This document shows positions 1 through 12,988 of a stretch of 64,000 nucleotides of DNA, piece by piece. Below the pieces are notes generated by a model that ran no database searches, was not told the origin of the DNA, and saw only the letters and a list, made by a program, of their open reading frames with translations. Both the position numbers and the translations under genes were made by a program. Positions within the stretch are counted from its first letter, which is position 1, and each line of letters starts with the position of its first letter. Origin of the DNA: Diprion similis (Eukaryota > Arthropoda > Insecta > Hymenoptera > Diprionidae); NCBI RefSeq assembly GCF_021155765.1, contig NC_060107.1, forward strand, positions 12,200,501 to 12,264,500, read 5' to 3'.

Positions 1-674
1 CAAACAGACAAACGAACGAATCGTTTTCAGATTTCCGTTAGATCGTTGAGATCTTCTAAGATTCAAAGTATATCCTTCTCAGCAAAAACCAACTTTAGAC
101 ACACAGTCTGCGATGTAAAAATTCTGAAATTATTAAGTCTCTAGACCTTACCATTTGGGAGAAACATGTCGATTGCAATCTTATCACTTTTTCGAATTGG
201 ACTCTTGTCTTCGAATTCTTAGCACTTCCTATCGTCGGAAAAAATATAATCTAATGTGTTTTTTGTGTGAAAAATCGGATCTTTCCATTTTTAGTTTGAT
301 TTCATGGATTGGCAAGAGCTCAACAACAAAAAAAATTATTTAAATATTTTTCTTCATTTATTTATCTTCTGCATTTACAGAGTTCGATAAAAACGGGATT
401 TGATAATTAACTCGGTATAAAGTGTTTCCTAAGAATAATTAGAGGCTTTTCACATCGCAATATCTACACTACGATTTCCGCCAGATGCATATTTTCAACC
501 GAAAAAATTAGCCCAGGATTCATGGGTTTTGGGCCATGTAAATCACGGTTGATTTAAAGTGTCTAGTAATTTGAATCATTATATAGTAAACTATGCGATA
601 CTTGTTTGCCGCGAGCTTCCATCCAGTGAAACTAGTTTTTCAGTGCAGTTATTGCATGGCGATTATATCCACAG
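1..674. other. 5' flank or intron upstream of the first visible rabphilin exon
   Basis: No exon could be supported here. The sequence ends in a splice acceptor (AG at 673-674) in front of the rabphilin exon, so at least its last part is intron. The rabphilin start codon must lie in an upstream exon, either in this stretch unrecognised or before the window. Confidence 0.5.
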
Positions 675-3600
675 GTTATTCGTAGAGCGGAAGCGCTGGA
701 TTTATCGGAACAGGAGCGAGTGGGAAGATTGGTCGACAGGCTGGAGAACATGAAACGTAATTGCGTGAGTGCCGGAAACTTGTCTGGAAGTGCAGACACG
801 TCGCACAGTCGATATTCTTGCGCATTATGCGGTGAGAAATTTACTGTTCTTGGAGCTGGTCCGGCGATCTGCAAGGACTGCCGTAAGCACATTTGCCAGA
901 AATGTGGTATCGAAGCAACGATGGTGTCGTGCGGGGCACAGATTGGTTTTTCTCAAAATTCCCAACGACCCAGGCTATTCCTCTGCCGAATCTGCTCGGA
1001 AACCAGAGAAATGTGGAAAAAAAGTGGCGCCTGGTTTTTCAAAGGACTTCCAAAATACGTTCTACCCGATAAAAAACTCGTACGTATATGATATACCCAC
1101 TGCATGTTTAAATTCCGTCCAAGAAAAGCGCGACCAGATCTCTTCCGAATCTAACAGGAACGCGGCAGGCCAAGGCGCACTTCGAGAGCATCCTCGTGGG
1201 CTGTTGTCAACAACTTGAGGTCTCTGGAGTCTCTGGAGCCAGATTCATCCTCTGACGAAGACGCGGGTCGTCGCTTGGCGATGAGCCGTTCGCTTGGAAC
1301 CCACGAGGCTTCATCGCCAACGCCGACTTTGGCTGAGGAGAAGAACAATCGATCCTCAACGCCGGTTTTCGCGCCAAGAAGCGACGCCTATAGCCGCCAG
1401 AATTCCGGAAACGCTGGGGATTACAGTAACGGCCTTAGATCGGCTTCTGCTACTGATGTCGGTCAGAGTCAATTTTCCTTCACTGCATCTGTGCAACCGC
1501 TTCCCTCACCACGAGCTTCAGGTCATGGAATACAGGGTCGGAACTCTGGACAAGGATTTCAGTCTCAGTTTATGAACGAGCATCGTCAGGCGTCCTCGGA
1601 CCAACTTAACAGCAATCAGGTACACAGCTTCAGGTACGTAGGAATAGGATTGTCGAGAGTCATGCACTAATTTTGAGTTGTTGCCGCTTCGCGTGATCTA
1701 CAACCTTACAGGAAAGACTCCATAGAGTCGAGCAGCAGCCAGGGACTTATGATGTTGGATCAAAATCAGAGTCACAGTCTACTCCATTATCACGAAATGG
1801 ATCCGGAGATCCTGGTCGTGAACAACGAGGGTCCGATCAACAATCAGAACCATTACGAGGCGCTGCAACAAATAGTTCGGGGACTAGCTGGTGATTATCC
1901 ATTCAGTACCACAATTATTCCACTATTTGAATGCGGAATTATATTATATTATCTTAATTATGTATTTCTCGTGAGATTTTCCCGATATTCTCACGTGACA
2001 AGAGAATGTCTATAATTTTTCACCCCAATGTATGCGCAACGATTCGATGGAATAACTGCAACCGGAAATTTGCAATGTCGAAATCCTTAGCGAGGAAATC
2101 ATTCAGTGCCGTATATTAAATTGCAGGCGTGTGATGAAAGCAAAGCCCACTGGGTGTCTTAAACCTTCCATCACGCAAGCGGATTGTGATACAGCGTGAA
2201 GGAAACGTTAGATTAACTTGTTTCAATGTTCGAGGCACGTGTCAATCGATTGTGAGATGAGGATTCGGTTCCAGGGGTGAACAGACGAATTTGTACCGTT
2301 ACGCTTCTTGAGCAACAAGTAGTTGTCTCCTCTTATCCCGTACGCTTCTCTCGTCTTTCTCCTCGTCCTGAATCGCCTTCATCCCTGTCAGTCAGTTGCG
2401 ACAGTGATTCAATTATATGTAGATAAACTCGGTTATACGTGTACGAAAAATTCATCGCGTGGAGTTGAAACTCAAACACAGCAAAACTCTTCATCAAGTC
2501 TACGATTACAGCGTCAGCGGGGGACGGATATGGGACACTGGAAGTCTCACTGCTATACGACCCCGTGGCACAGTACCTCCAGTGCAGAGTGCAGCGTGCT
2601 CGAGGCCTCCGTCCCATGGACATCCACGGCCTGACAGATTCGTTTTGCAAGCTCAATATCCTCCCAATTGCGATCGGGAGCCCGTCCCAGCGACTCAGGA
2701 CAAAAACTGTTCACAAGACCCGGGACCCGGAGTACAACGAGACAGTAACCTTCTACGGTATCACGGAGACAGACGTAAGTTTTACGGCACTTACTTTCAT
2801 GTGTCTTTGAATATTGTCAGGAATTATAATACCTGTTTCAGATGAAAAATGGCAGAGCACTTCACATATTAGTACTTCAAGACGATCGAGCGGGCAAGGA
2901 TTTCCTAGGAGAAGCCAAGCTGCCGCTCTGTCAGCTTCAACCGTATCGAACGATCCACTACAATGTTTATCTGGAGAATCATTGCCAGGTTCGTGATTTA
3001 AGATTACATTTTTATAACGAAGTTGTGTTCGTACACCTTATACACCCTGGCATGGCCCATACGGTTATGATGTTCAGTCATCATCAAATGTTTAACCATT
3101 TGCTCTTGTATGGCTGTCGCCTCAACCAGTATTATTCAAAATATATCCGCTTTTGCCATGTTTTATCTTTGCTGTGAGATTTCTTTGGCTCAACGTTCGT
3201 CCATTACGCACACAAGACCCTTCAGATCATCATGATTGTAACGTACCTACATAAGAGAATTGCTGAGTGACATTTTGTTGGGGGTATTTTTCACGTCTAT
3301 GCGAAATGGTCATGTTTGAACTACAGGTGGATCACGAAGAGGAAGTTTGGGGCGAGGATCTGAGTCCAAGGGGTCAAATTCTGGTAACTCTGAGCTACAA
3401 CACTCGCCGACGCGCTCTTTTGGTCAGCATTTTGCGCGCTGCCAATCTGCCGGCAATGGACAGCAACGGGTTCTCTGACCCCTTCGTGAAGCTGTACCTG
3501 ATAAAGCGGCCGGAAGACAACTCGCAGCAAACGAGCGGGTCCTTCTCCAACGTCCACGAGAACAAAAAGAAGGAATCTCGGAAACCAACTTCTGCAATTT

Positions 3601-4770
3601 ACACCACAGGAATCAAATGGAAGACCCTAAACCCAGAGTGGAACGAAGAGTTCGTTTTCGAGACACGGCTCACGGACCTCACCAGTCAGATGTTGTGTCT
3701 CTCCGTTTGGGACAAGGACCTCGGAAAGAGCAACGATTACCTGGGTAATTAAAGAATATCGTACACTACATGGATTGATTTTTCATTACTTTATTTGTAT
3801 TGAAATCCGTACATTTTTTTTTTATTATTCTATCTTCCAATTGAGATCATTACACCAGTAAGTTCAGTAATAGATAAAATCTAACACATGGGAAAAAATC
3901 TGTTAGATTTACATGCGTCGCGGTAATTATTTGGATAGAATTTTTTTTGCAGTAAAAATTACTTAGATTGCGATATTTGACAATTATTATCGATAACAGT
4001 AATATTTTTTTAAATAAGCGCGAAATCTCTATAGATTTTACGAATTTATTGATAAAATTTGGAGACAGCATTCATAAAACGTGTAGCTTTCAGAAAATGT
4101 ATAATTTGAGGAAAAAAACCGCTTCTTTCGACTCGTCATGTGGTTTTTTTTCACTCGAAAAGTAAGTTTTCTGAAAAGTTTTCATATAGTTCAAACCAGG
4201 CTATTAAATATTAACCAGATTATTGATATTTACTGGTAAATCCACCAGCGACCCAGGGCTATAAATGGGTATGAAACTTTGATCATACTAGTAAAACGGT
4301 TCTTCTTCAGATCTTGTATTTACCTCTTCAGTCTTCACACAGTAATGCACAGTGCCAGCTTGTTTTGAGACGTCCAACTCTTCACCGTATGTGGCGCCCT
4401 TAGAATTACTATAGAATCACCAATTTTACGAATTTCACCAAAATATTTTGTACAAATATTTGTCAGACCATATGCTGTAAAAAATGAGAAAAAAACATAA
4501 GTTTTATGAAGGTTCTAGATTAGGATATCCCTTTAAATAACCAAAAAGTACCACTTACTTGCCACTTTCGACACCATATGGCCTTAAACAGGTCCAAACA
4601 AATTACTGCTTGCACAAATTTTCACTATTTTTTACTTTAAAGGAGGTCTCATGCTGAGCTGCAGCAGCAAAGGAGAACGTCTGAGACATTGGATAGACGC
4701 AATCAAATTCCCGGACCATCGTCATCAAGCGTGGCACAGTCTGCAAGAGGATCCCATCCCAACAGAATGA
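675..4770 (+). CDS. Rph: Rabphilin (Rab3/Rab27 effector with zinc finger and two C2 domains), 5' partial
   Basis: Seven exons join in phase: 675-1079, 1158-1633, 1712-1890, 2512-2774, 2842-2988, 3327-3744 and 4643-4770 (TGA stop), giving 671 residues; the start lies upstream. The first exon has the Rab-binding helix (ERVGRLVDRLENMKRN), a FYVE-type zinc finger built from CxxC pairs starting at visible residue 49, and the diagnostic SGAWFFKG motif. A Ser/Gln-rich linker follows. C2A is at about residues 360-485 (LRPMDIHGLTDSF) and C2B at about 500-650 (LPAMDSNGFSDPF and VWDKDLGKSNDY). The last exon ends with the family-typical RHWIDAIKFPDHRHQAWH. By family knowledge it acts on synaptic or secretory vesicles, binding GTP-bound Rab3/27, SNAREs and acidic lipids during exocytosis. 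The first Asp of C2A loop 3 appears replaced by Gln. Rabphilin is favoured over synaptotagmin-like proteins by the finger and tail together. Confidence 0.93.
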
Positions 4771-4996
4771 GTAGTCATTATAAAACGTGAGCTAGTGAAT
4801 TGTTACGACATGCACTATAACACCACAAGCGTCAGGTTGTCGCGACAACATGTCACAATATAATATTGTAAGACTCGTGAGTATGAATATTCCGTGCCAA
4901 AGTGGTCTGTTTACCCTGCAAGCGACGTAAAGCAAAGTTTCTCCAATGCAAAATGAGGATTTAATTAAAATCATTTAAAATCTCTGTTGGTAAGTA

Positions 4997-5034
4997 AATA
5001 AACTGGCGATGGGCATTTTGTATAAAAAAATAAA
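4997..5034 (+). terminator. Candidate polyadenylation signals of rabphilin
   Basis: Two AATAAA hexamers lie at 4997-5002 and 5029-5034, about 230-260 bases after the rabphilin stop codon. No cleavage site can be proved from sequence alone. Confidence 0.4.
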
Positions 5035-7951
5035 GTATAATTAATAAATAGGTATAAATGTTTGCCGAAAACGTATAAACCGTGATGCGCGTGTAATAAG
5101 TGATAGAAGTCAAAATATAATTGAATTTTTTTTTTCAATTTTTTGTGTCACGTCAATGTAGCTAGGGATTGCCAATTTCTGATTTATAAAAAGTTGAATG
5201 ATGATGAAGTTTAGTGCAATATTAATCTTTACTATGAGATATTCTAATCGAATAAAAAGTCATTAAATAGTTCGCTAGATTGTAGTGTGAATTTTTTGAA
5301 TCATAAAAGATGAATTTGAAGGCAAAGAAAAGGGCCTCATAATTGAATAAATGATCAAGGACATGAGTCACAGGCAGACCGGTTCGGATTGTCTGAATTA
5401 TGTCGTTTGATACAGTTATATAGTTAAAAATTATTGACATTAAAGTCTTCTTCCAGCCATTTTAACAATGACAAATTTTATTACACATAAATCGTTTTGT
5501 CTAGACTGTTTGAGATATAAAATAAATAATGTTGAAAGAAAAATGTATACTAATATATACAATTATATATATATATATATATGTATACATATGTATATAT
5601 TTATAATATATACATTAGAGTGGCCGTTGTTTGAGCTTTGGCAAAATTTTTTCGGTCTGACCTTGAAAATATAATCAAGTTGCGCAGAAAAAACATGTGC
5701 ATGAGGTCAGAAGGCGTTCGAATAATTTTAACATGTGTGCCATCGAGCGATTGAAATTTTGAATAGAAAATGCATATATTTTTTCAATACCAATACTTAA
5801 ATATTTATTAGACACAATATCAATAGTAAAAATTTGAAACTTGGTAATTACATAAATAATTTTTAATAAAAATTGATAAATAAGTTTCTACTACAAACAT
5901 TACAAAGATAATAAAGATGAGTATTTACAATTTTTCAAATTCTTTTCATCGCAGCTAAAAAATCCTGCAAAAATTGCACGAAAAACAGGAAACTTATTAC
6001 CTCAAAAAATCATTTCTAATTCCCATGATAGAAAAGTGATATTTTCAGTTTTTTTCATGACCAAATTAAAAATCCCCTGACATTTCCAAATTTTTCAAAT
6101 TTTCTAGGTGTGTGGCCACCCTGCTATCATTCCGATAATTAATGATTTGGCTAATCGATGTTCAGAAAATTAACATCCACACTGTATAACTTGCTGAGTT
6201 TCAATTTTTTATGCGTTTTAGTGATCAGTTTCATTTCCAATCTTCGAGAATTTTTTTTTAAGATTTCTATATTTTTTCAGATAACCAAGAAATAGTGGTT
6301 ACGACCAGTTACGACCTTGTTTTGATCTTTATTTTCAATTCATTCTTATCATAATGGAAAAAGGTTGTATCTGCTGAACATACATAAAACCTTCTACCTT
6401 TATATTGTCAAACGCTTGATTTTAATTGAATTATACGTTTTGATAATTTTCAGAGCGAATGGTGAAAAGAAAAAAGTTATATATACGCCTTTTCGCCACT
6501 AAAATTGCATATATTTTCTTATTTTTTATTTATTTTTTTATAATTTTGCGATTATATTTTCACGGGCAAAACAAAAATTATTTTCCAAAAAGCGAAATAA
6601 TGGTCACCCTAATATGCATACATACATATAATAATAAAGTTATGAGCGGTGTTTTTCTTCGTAAAAAATGTACAATGAGACGAGCGTCCAGTGATAAACG
6701 AATCATATAAAAATTAAATATAGCTGAATCGCTTAGTTAATTCGCTAATAACAATAAATAGGTTAGAGAATTACGCAGTATGCTACGATTATATGGGTAT
6801 ATAATATTGATGATATAACGCGTCATTTCATCACAGACAATCACGTATTATACCTATTATTATATCTATATTATAAAACATAAATCAACCAGCAACAGCT
6901 CAGATCACGCTTTATCACGACTATAATAGACGATAAATACGACAATTATTAAAGTTAAACTAAGCTCTGTATTTAAAATTCGAATATATGGTCAAGAAAT
7001 AAAGTAATTTATTTTAAAAAGTAGGACTGTAGTAATTTCGCCATGTATACAAACCACGCTTGTACAAGTTGCAAATACTTCATGCCCAGTAAACGATTGC
7101 AGATTAAACAGTATCGCATCAGATTCATTTTTAATGTCTGCAAATTCGAAATTCCAAAAAAATTTATTTCGTGATGTGAAAATCAATCCAAACTAATCCG
7201 CGATAATATTCCGAAACTTTCTTCACGGATTTGAACTGGATTTAAAAAAGAAGAAATCAAATAGAAAAAGATGAAAACGCTAATGTTTGGCATGTATTAA
7301 ATTTTATACAAAGCAAATTTAAATTTGTACCAAAGAATCGAATGGAAAGAACATTTTGTTACGAGTTTGATCAAATTGAAATTACTTTACAATTCAAATA
7401 TTAGAAAATGGGAAGCAATGAATTAGTAGACACACATTCGAAAGAATAGAACGGTTAATTTTGATTAATTTGCGAAATGGAATAAGTTTTTTTGAAAATT
7501 GTGGATAAGCAAACATCAAAATGAATCTGTTTCAATACGATTTAATTTTTTTTTTGTGATGACTGGGCGGTTTCTTATAAATAGATATATGGAAAAATAA
7601 AACTCAAGAATAATTCTAAGCCCACAAATTGAACTTCAGCACTGAAAAAGAATAAATTTTATTGAATCATTTTATTTACATGTCTGATACAATAGTTTAA
7701 ATACACTTTTACGCAAATGTATTTTTTTTTTTTTTTTTTTTGTATAATTTGTATTACGCTTCACGTAATACAGGAAGAGTCAAACATCGTTTTGTTGTTA
7801 GATGATGTTTGTACAGGTAAAATGTATAAAATATATTTTCGTCAATGCGTACACTAAAGTTGTGACACATAAGGATGAATCTGTTATACCGTATGAAACA
7901 AGTTACAGAAAAAGACAAAAAGTGTTTAAACATCATGAATAATATTTTTTT
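5035..7951. other. A+T-rich intergenic spacer
   Basis: Between the rabphilin 3' end and the downstream side of the convergent eIF2B epsilon gene. No open frame with protein-like content was seen. It holds a TA-rich microsatellite (about 5553-5602) and a long T run near 7722-7741. Confidence 0.6.
5553..5602. repeat. AT/ATGT microsatellite
   Basis: Alternating A/T with interspersed TATG/TACA units, for example repeated ATATAT then GTATACATATGTATATAT. Simple-sequence repeat in the spacer. Confidence 0.8.
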
Positions 7952-8372
7952 TTACCAGTGATAGTGAACACGAATGAAACACATCTCTACCAATTGTGTA
8001 ACAGCATGAATCTGAGCAGATTTCTATAGCTCAATATTCAATAATAACAATTGAAGAGAAAGTTGTTATCGCTGGAGTGGAAAAGACTAAATTTTTATAA
8101 GACAAGCACAACAGATGCTCCTCAACAATTTTACATGCACGTTGTAACTATACTACAATGTTGGATTTTTTTAATATTGTTTTAGAGAATTTGAAGAGGT
8201 CTAGTTAGGGAGCGGAATAAGTCCACGAAACATTAGAAATGGATCAAACACATTAGAATTCAATCGCTTGTAATGCGTGAAAAATTGGCTTCTGCTATTC
8301 GAATTTGTTTGGTTTCATTTCTATTACACGGTAAGGATGAGGTTTCATTCGAGTTCACCATCATAGAAGCAA
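7952..8372. mobile_element. Fold-back MITE, copy A
   Basis: The left arm (7954 onward: ACCAGTGATAGTGAACACGA then ATGAAAC) is matched in reverse complement by the right arm (about 8335-8368), giving long imperfect terminal inverted repeats. Similarity continues inward, past the terminal core. The core includes GTAACTATACTACAATGT near 8145, shared with copies at 15430 and 18279. No transposase frame is visible, so it is a non-autonomous element. Superfamily not determined; ends accurate to about 10 bases. Confidence 0.6.
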
Positions 8373-8484
8373 CTCATATTATTGAAAAGTTTTTAAACAG
8401 TTTTTATCTCTTCTCCTCACTTTTGATTCAGGTGGATCAGCTGATTCATCCTTATTGTGATTTCCTTTGACAAATTTTAGATTA

Positions 8485-10881
8485 CTAATCTTCGTTAGAG
8501 TCTTCTTCAGCTTCGCGTAACCATGTAATAAATGGTTGAACGGCTTTTTTCATTTGAGTTTTCACCTTTCCCTGCGTATCGTCGTCATTATCCTCATCTT
8601 CGAGCTCGTACCACTCAAGAATTTTTTCCTCAGTCAATATATCACGATCATACAAATGTTTGAACACAAACAGAGTTGCAAGTAGTGCCGCATGTGATGT
8701 AGCAGCAGTGTCCTGAATAGCTCGCAAACAATCTGTCTGAGCATTGTCTGATTTAACATAGTTCAATATAACCGTGTAAAAATACTCGAGCATCAGTTTC
8801 AATGTTTTCTGATAGCTATCTGGAAGAATTTCTGAACCAGAATTGCAGAGATACTCCATCGGTAAAATTAATATGGCTTTAACTACGTTGTAAGAAACTT
8901 CGCGAATACCAACATTGTAAGCGTATCTCGATGAATTTATTTCTAATATCAAATTCTCGCATTTGACTTTGTCCTGATATCCTCGCAACAAACTCTCCAT
9001 CACTTCTGTCAAAAACATGTGCGTATCATCAACGACTTGCATCTCAGCAATCGATTCTTCGTCGCTGCTACTGCAGTCTTCAAGATCGTCAGAATCAACA
9101 TCCGACTCGTTTGTAGATACATTTTTGAAATAGGGTAATTCTTGATCAGTATCAGGATGAGCTTTGCTCATTGAGACGTGAGTGATACAATCATTTGAAT
9201 CAATTTGCATGAGGGAATCCACGTGGACACTTTTCGGTTTGAGATTGAATTTTGGGCCTAAAATACAACCGTCTATCTCAACCGAATACCCCAACTTACA
9301 GTCGGAGAATAAAACTGAATTCTTAATAACGCAATCATCCTCAATTGTCACGTTACCCAGTAAATACGAATTTTCAATTCTCACATTACTTCCCAAGTTA
9401 CAGTCTTTCCCAATCACAGAACCTGTGATGGATGTGTTTTCCCCAACGTTACAGTTTGGACATATCACACAATCCCGTTCCAATGTACAGCCCTTCCCAA
9501 GAATTGAGCTGTTGTGTTTATACGTACATCTGCGTAGGTACAGAAAATACATACAACTTGGCATCATTTCAATGGTTAAAGGATATCCGCGTTTTTGAAG
9601 TATTTCTCTGATTAGAGTATTGTAATCCTTCCAAGATGTGACGGGTAGCGCGTATTCTTCTGGGCTTAATTTTTGCCAATAAATTCGAGAGTCGAGAATT
9701 TCCTCGTTGATTAAGACACCTCGGATAAAGTCATCCATGGTCTGAAAATGATGTCGAAGACATTGGGTTGGTAGTAAATTTATTCGAATATTCAGATTGC
9801 TGTTTAATAACTTCGATGCAATTTAATAGACTACGATTAAGTGTTATTGAAAATCATCGAACAGGATTTAAAAATATTATTGAAATTAGAGAGATCGTTA
9901 TTTCTAAACTTCAGGATGTTTGAAATTCAGTAAACCATAGTAAAACAATGCGTGATTAAAATTTAGGAACTTGATTCCTTCAAAGTCATTTTACAATTGC
10001 AAATTGATGACTTTTTCTTCAATGTTCCGTAACATTGACATTGCTAACTTCAACGTTGTTCCAAAACATTAAACAAACCGTCAAGTGTATTGTGTTCCTA
10101 AACCCATTCTATAATATCCTATCAGAAGCTTTCGTATCGCATAAAACTTTTTGGCCAAAGTTATGTGAGTCTGACAAGAACTTACCTGAAAATCAAAATT
10201 GTCAGAAAACAAAGGAAGCACCGACGCTGAGCAAAGGTAAATGTGAGTTTCCAGTAAACCGCTCTGTATTTGGACGCAATCGTGATCCAAAAACCGCTTT
10301 AATTCCATTGTGACTTTTCTGTCTTTATCTGAGAGTTTATGGTGAAACAAAATTTGGTTGTTCAAATTATCAGCGGCAATCAGGGAAGTTTTGTTTTCTT
10401 GGGTCGAAGAATTGTTAGATCCTAAATCACGGAAAACCAGCGTCATGGCAGCGCCTTTGTCTTGTTGTGATTTATTTCGATGCCAGTCGAAAAGCCTCTT
10501 CAGATTGGCATTCGTGAAAGCGTCGCCTCTAATCAAGATGAAGTCGCCGCGAATGATACCTTTGCTGTCAATGTCTCGGAGAGCATCGCCCAGTGAACGG
10601 CAACCATCAGAGACGATTAAATGTACGTTGATCAGACCTTGGTAATTCTGACTTTGTACGTACGATTTCAACGATTCAACGTGGCTACTGCAGTACAAAA
10701 ATAATTCCTGTATATCGTGTCTCACCAAAGTTTCCGTCAGGTATTCCAAAAGTGGAATATGAAAAACCGGCGTTAACACACTTGGGTAATGCGTCTGCAT
10801 GGGATGTAAATTCGTCGAGAAGTCATCTGCTAGAACAATAGCCTGTCGGACTTCTTCCTTTTTCAACTCCGTCGAAGCCAT
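8485..10881 (-). CDS. eIF2B5: Translation initiation factor eIF2B subunit epsilon
   Basis: Two exons on the minus strand, 10881-10186 and 9741-8485, join in phase 0 to give 650 residues (animal orthologues are about 670-720). The start MASTELKKEEVRQAIVLADD is followed by the nucleotidyltransferase-like fold (VLTPVFHIPLLEYLTETL). A left-handed beta helix of hexapeptide repeats lies at about residues 310-420 (GKGCTLERDCVICPNCNVGE and following). An acidic linker leads to the C-terminal W2/HEAT domain with its aromatic-acidic box (EILEWYELEDEDNDD and PFITWLREAEEDSNED). This is the catalytic subunit of the eIF2 guanine nucleotide exchange factor, working in the cytosolic eIF2B decamer. The junction FDFQ/TMDDFIRG fits the family across the splice site. 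The intron 9742-10185 holds a dispersed repeat fragment. Divergent from ARPC3. Confidence 0.95.
9967..10040. repeat. Dispersed repeat fragment in the eIF2B epsilon intron
   Basis: Clearly similar to 17469-17545: both contain a CTTCAAAGTCATTTT block followed by a roughly 12-base A-rich spacer, a GATGACTTTT/GGTGACTTTT block and an AATGTT...GTAAC-type end. Too short and degenerate to classify. Confidence 0.5.
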
Positions 10882-11880
10882 TTTATTAGATATTTTACAA
10901 TCGGCGATTAACCGACAAGTATCTTTTCAACGACTGTTAGCCCCGAATCGCCTTTAATTCATCCACAACTGTCAGCGTCGAATCCGTTTTTAAGCTATAC
11001 TGCTAAGTCTTCTTTTTGGTTATTTCTCAACTGATATGTGCCGAATGTGTGAGGAGCCCTAAAGATGGCGCCTATTGTACCAGGGACTTATTTTACGGTG
11101 TTTAAGTGAAAATTATTGTATTATTGGATTATATTAAAACGTACCATTAATGATGCATAGAATATTTTAAATGTCATTATCGTAATCGTATATCGGACGC
11201 AATGCTCAATTTATATTCTATTTTATGATCTTCTCTTGTGTCGGTCACCCATATGGCGCGAAATCATGGGTATGTAAACATTTTTTTGAAATCAAAGTAG
11301 ATCCAGTTTCAATTATTCAGTTGTTTATCATTATGAATGTTAAAATTACAATAAATAAATGTATATCATAGATTATCTATAGTCGCTTGTTTCTCTTCAT
11401 ACATAAATGTGTAAGTATTGATATCTCGGTGTCATCGGTCAGTGTTATCAGGAAGAAGAATCCATCCATCCAATCCACCCCCGAACTATATTTATTATGA
11501 ACATTGTCAACGTACAAAAAAATATACCGAAACTATGTTATAAAAGTTCGTATAAACCAACAATATTATTACAAGAAAGTAGATAGGCAATTTTTCATGT
11601 ATCCCAACGTAAGTTTGCTTCTTTCTTTCATGGTGATTTGGTGAAGCTGTCAAATGGAAAGCGAAGCATGCTATTGGCTAGAGGCGTTCTGCGTGTGTGT
11701 GGCCTTACGGTTTCACACGTATTACGGCAATCTTAACTCGATACTACTGCATACACCTATGTAGCGATATCTGGTCAGACCCCACCAGATCCTAGTTGCG
11801 TGTAATAATTTCTCGATTCTTTCGGCGTTTAATTTCGTGTTTAAGAAGATAATCAAACTACGAAAAAGTGTCCGGTAAAC
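10882..11880. promoter_or_regulatory. Divergent intergenic region between eIF2B epsilon and ARPC3
   Basis: 999 bases separate the two start codons, which face away from each other, so both promoters and both 5' UTRs must lie here unless there are unseen upstream exons. The segments next to each start are less A+T-rich than the middle. No TATA box is convincing. Which part serves which gene cannot be told from the sequence. Confidence 0.5.
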
Positions 11881-12988
11881 ATGCCTGTAAGTCTTGCTTT
11901 TTTAATGTACTCAAATTAGTATTACAAGACTTATTTTTGTCTTGAAATTGTCGATTTCGTTTGCCGTATTCCGGAGCTGTCAAATGGGTGTATCCCTTTG
12001 ATATCATGAATCATAATATGAGAGCGCTCTGAATTGAACAGTGCCGATGATTTTGATCCAATTTTCTTACTAACAATATATGTTGATAGTCAAAGTCCCT
12101 GTAGATTTATCCATAAAGTACATCAACGACTATAATTTGACCTAACCTAACTTAACTGTCAACATGCCATTAGCGTGTCAATAAATTCTTGCATGTTTTT
12201 TTTGCTTTTCTACTACCGATAGATTTTCTCACTTTCGCAATCTCATACAAATTTTTTTCATGAAATTTCAGGCATATCATTCAAGTTTTCTAGAAAACGA
12301 CCAAACGGTTGGCAACATGGCATTGCTACCGTTCAAAACCCAGTTTCGAGGACCAGCACCGCCCTTCAGTAACAAAGAATTAGACATAATAGACGAAGCT
12401 TTATATTTCTTTAAAGCAAACGTTTTCTTTCGAACTTATGAAATTAAGGTAATTTCGTAAATTATACATTGTATATTTGCATTACAACCATTTCTTTTCC
12501 TTTGAATATTCTACAGAGCGAAGCTGACCGAGTTTTAATTTACATCACTTTGTACATCACTGAGTGCTTGAAGAAATTACAGAAATGTGCAAACAAAAAT
12601 CAGGCAACAAATGAAATGTACACTTTGGCTATTTCCAAATTCGATATTCCAGGAGAAGCCGGTTTCCCATTAAACTCTGTTTATGCTAAGCCAAATACTG
12701 CGTCTGATGCTGGTAAGACCATTGAATATCAAAATCAAACATATTTTCCTCATTATTTCACAAATTGCAACCATTATTTCAAGTGTAACACAAATATGAA
12801 TTATTTTCTAAATATTCTATTGGTCTTTTTCAGATTTAATGAGGCAATATTTACAACAGTTGCGCCAGGAAACTGGCATTAGAGTCGTAGAAAAGGTTTA
12901 TGGAGAAGATGGAAAGCCCAGCAAATGGTGGCTGTGTTTTGCCAAGAAGAAGTTTATGGACAAGTCATTATCTGGACCTGGACAATAA
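11881..12988 (+). CDS. Arpc3: Actin-related protein 2/3 complex subunit 3 (p21-Arc)
   Basis: Four exons in phase: 11881-11886 (only ATG CCT), 12272-12448, 12517-12712 and 12834-12988 (TAA), giving 177 residues; the human protein has 178. The read-through starts [21 protein letters not shown] and ends [21 protein letters not shown], which is the full-length ARPC3 fold with no gaps. It is the p21 subunit of the seven-member Arp2/3 complex that nucleates branched actin filaments in the cytoplasm. The two-codon first coding exon is followed by a strong donor (GTAAGT) and is needed because no ATG opens the second exon in the right place. It shares the upstream region with the divergent eIF2B epsilon gene. 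Confidence 0.96.

Noticed and set aside
9182-9598. 138-codon plus-strand frame within eIF2B epsilon
   Set aside because: It is antisense to the beta-helix coding exon, whose minus-strand reading is clearly the real one.
12140-12150. CCTAACCTAA resembling insect telomeric repeat (TTAGG)n
   Set aside because: Only two units, inside an ARPC3 intron; too short to be an interstitial telomere tract.
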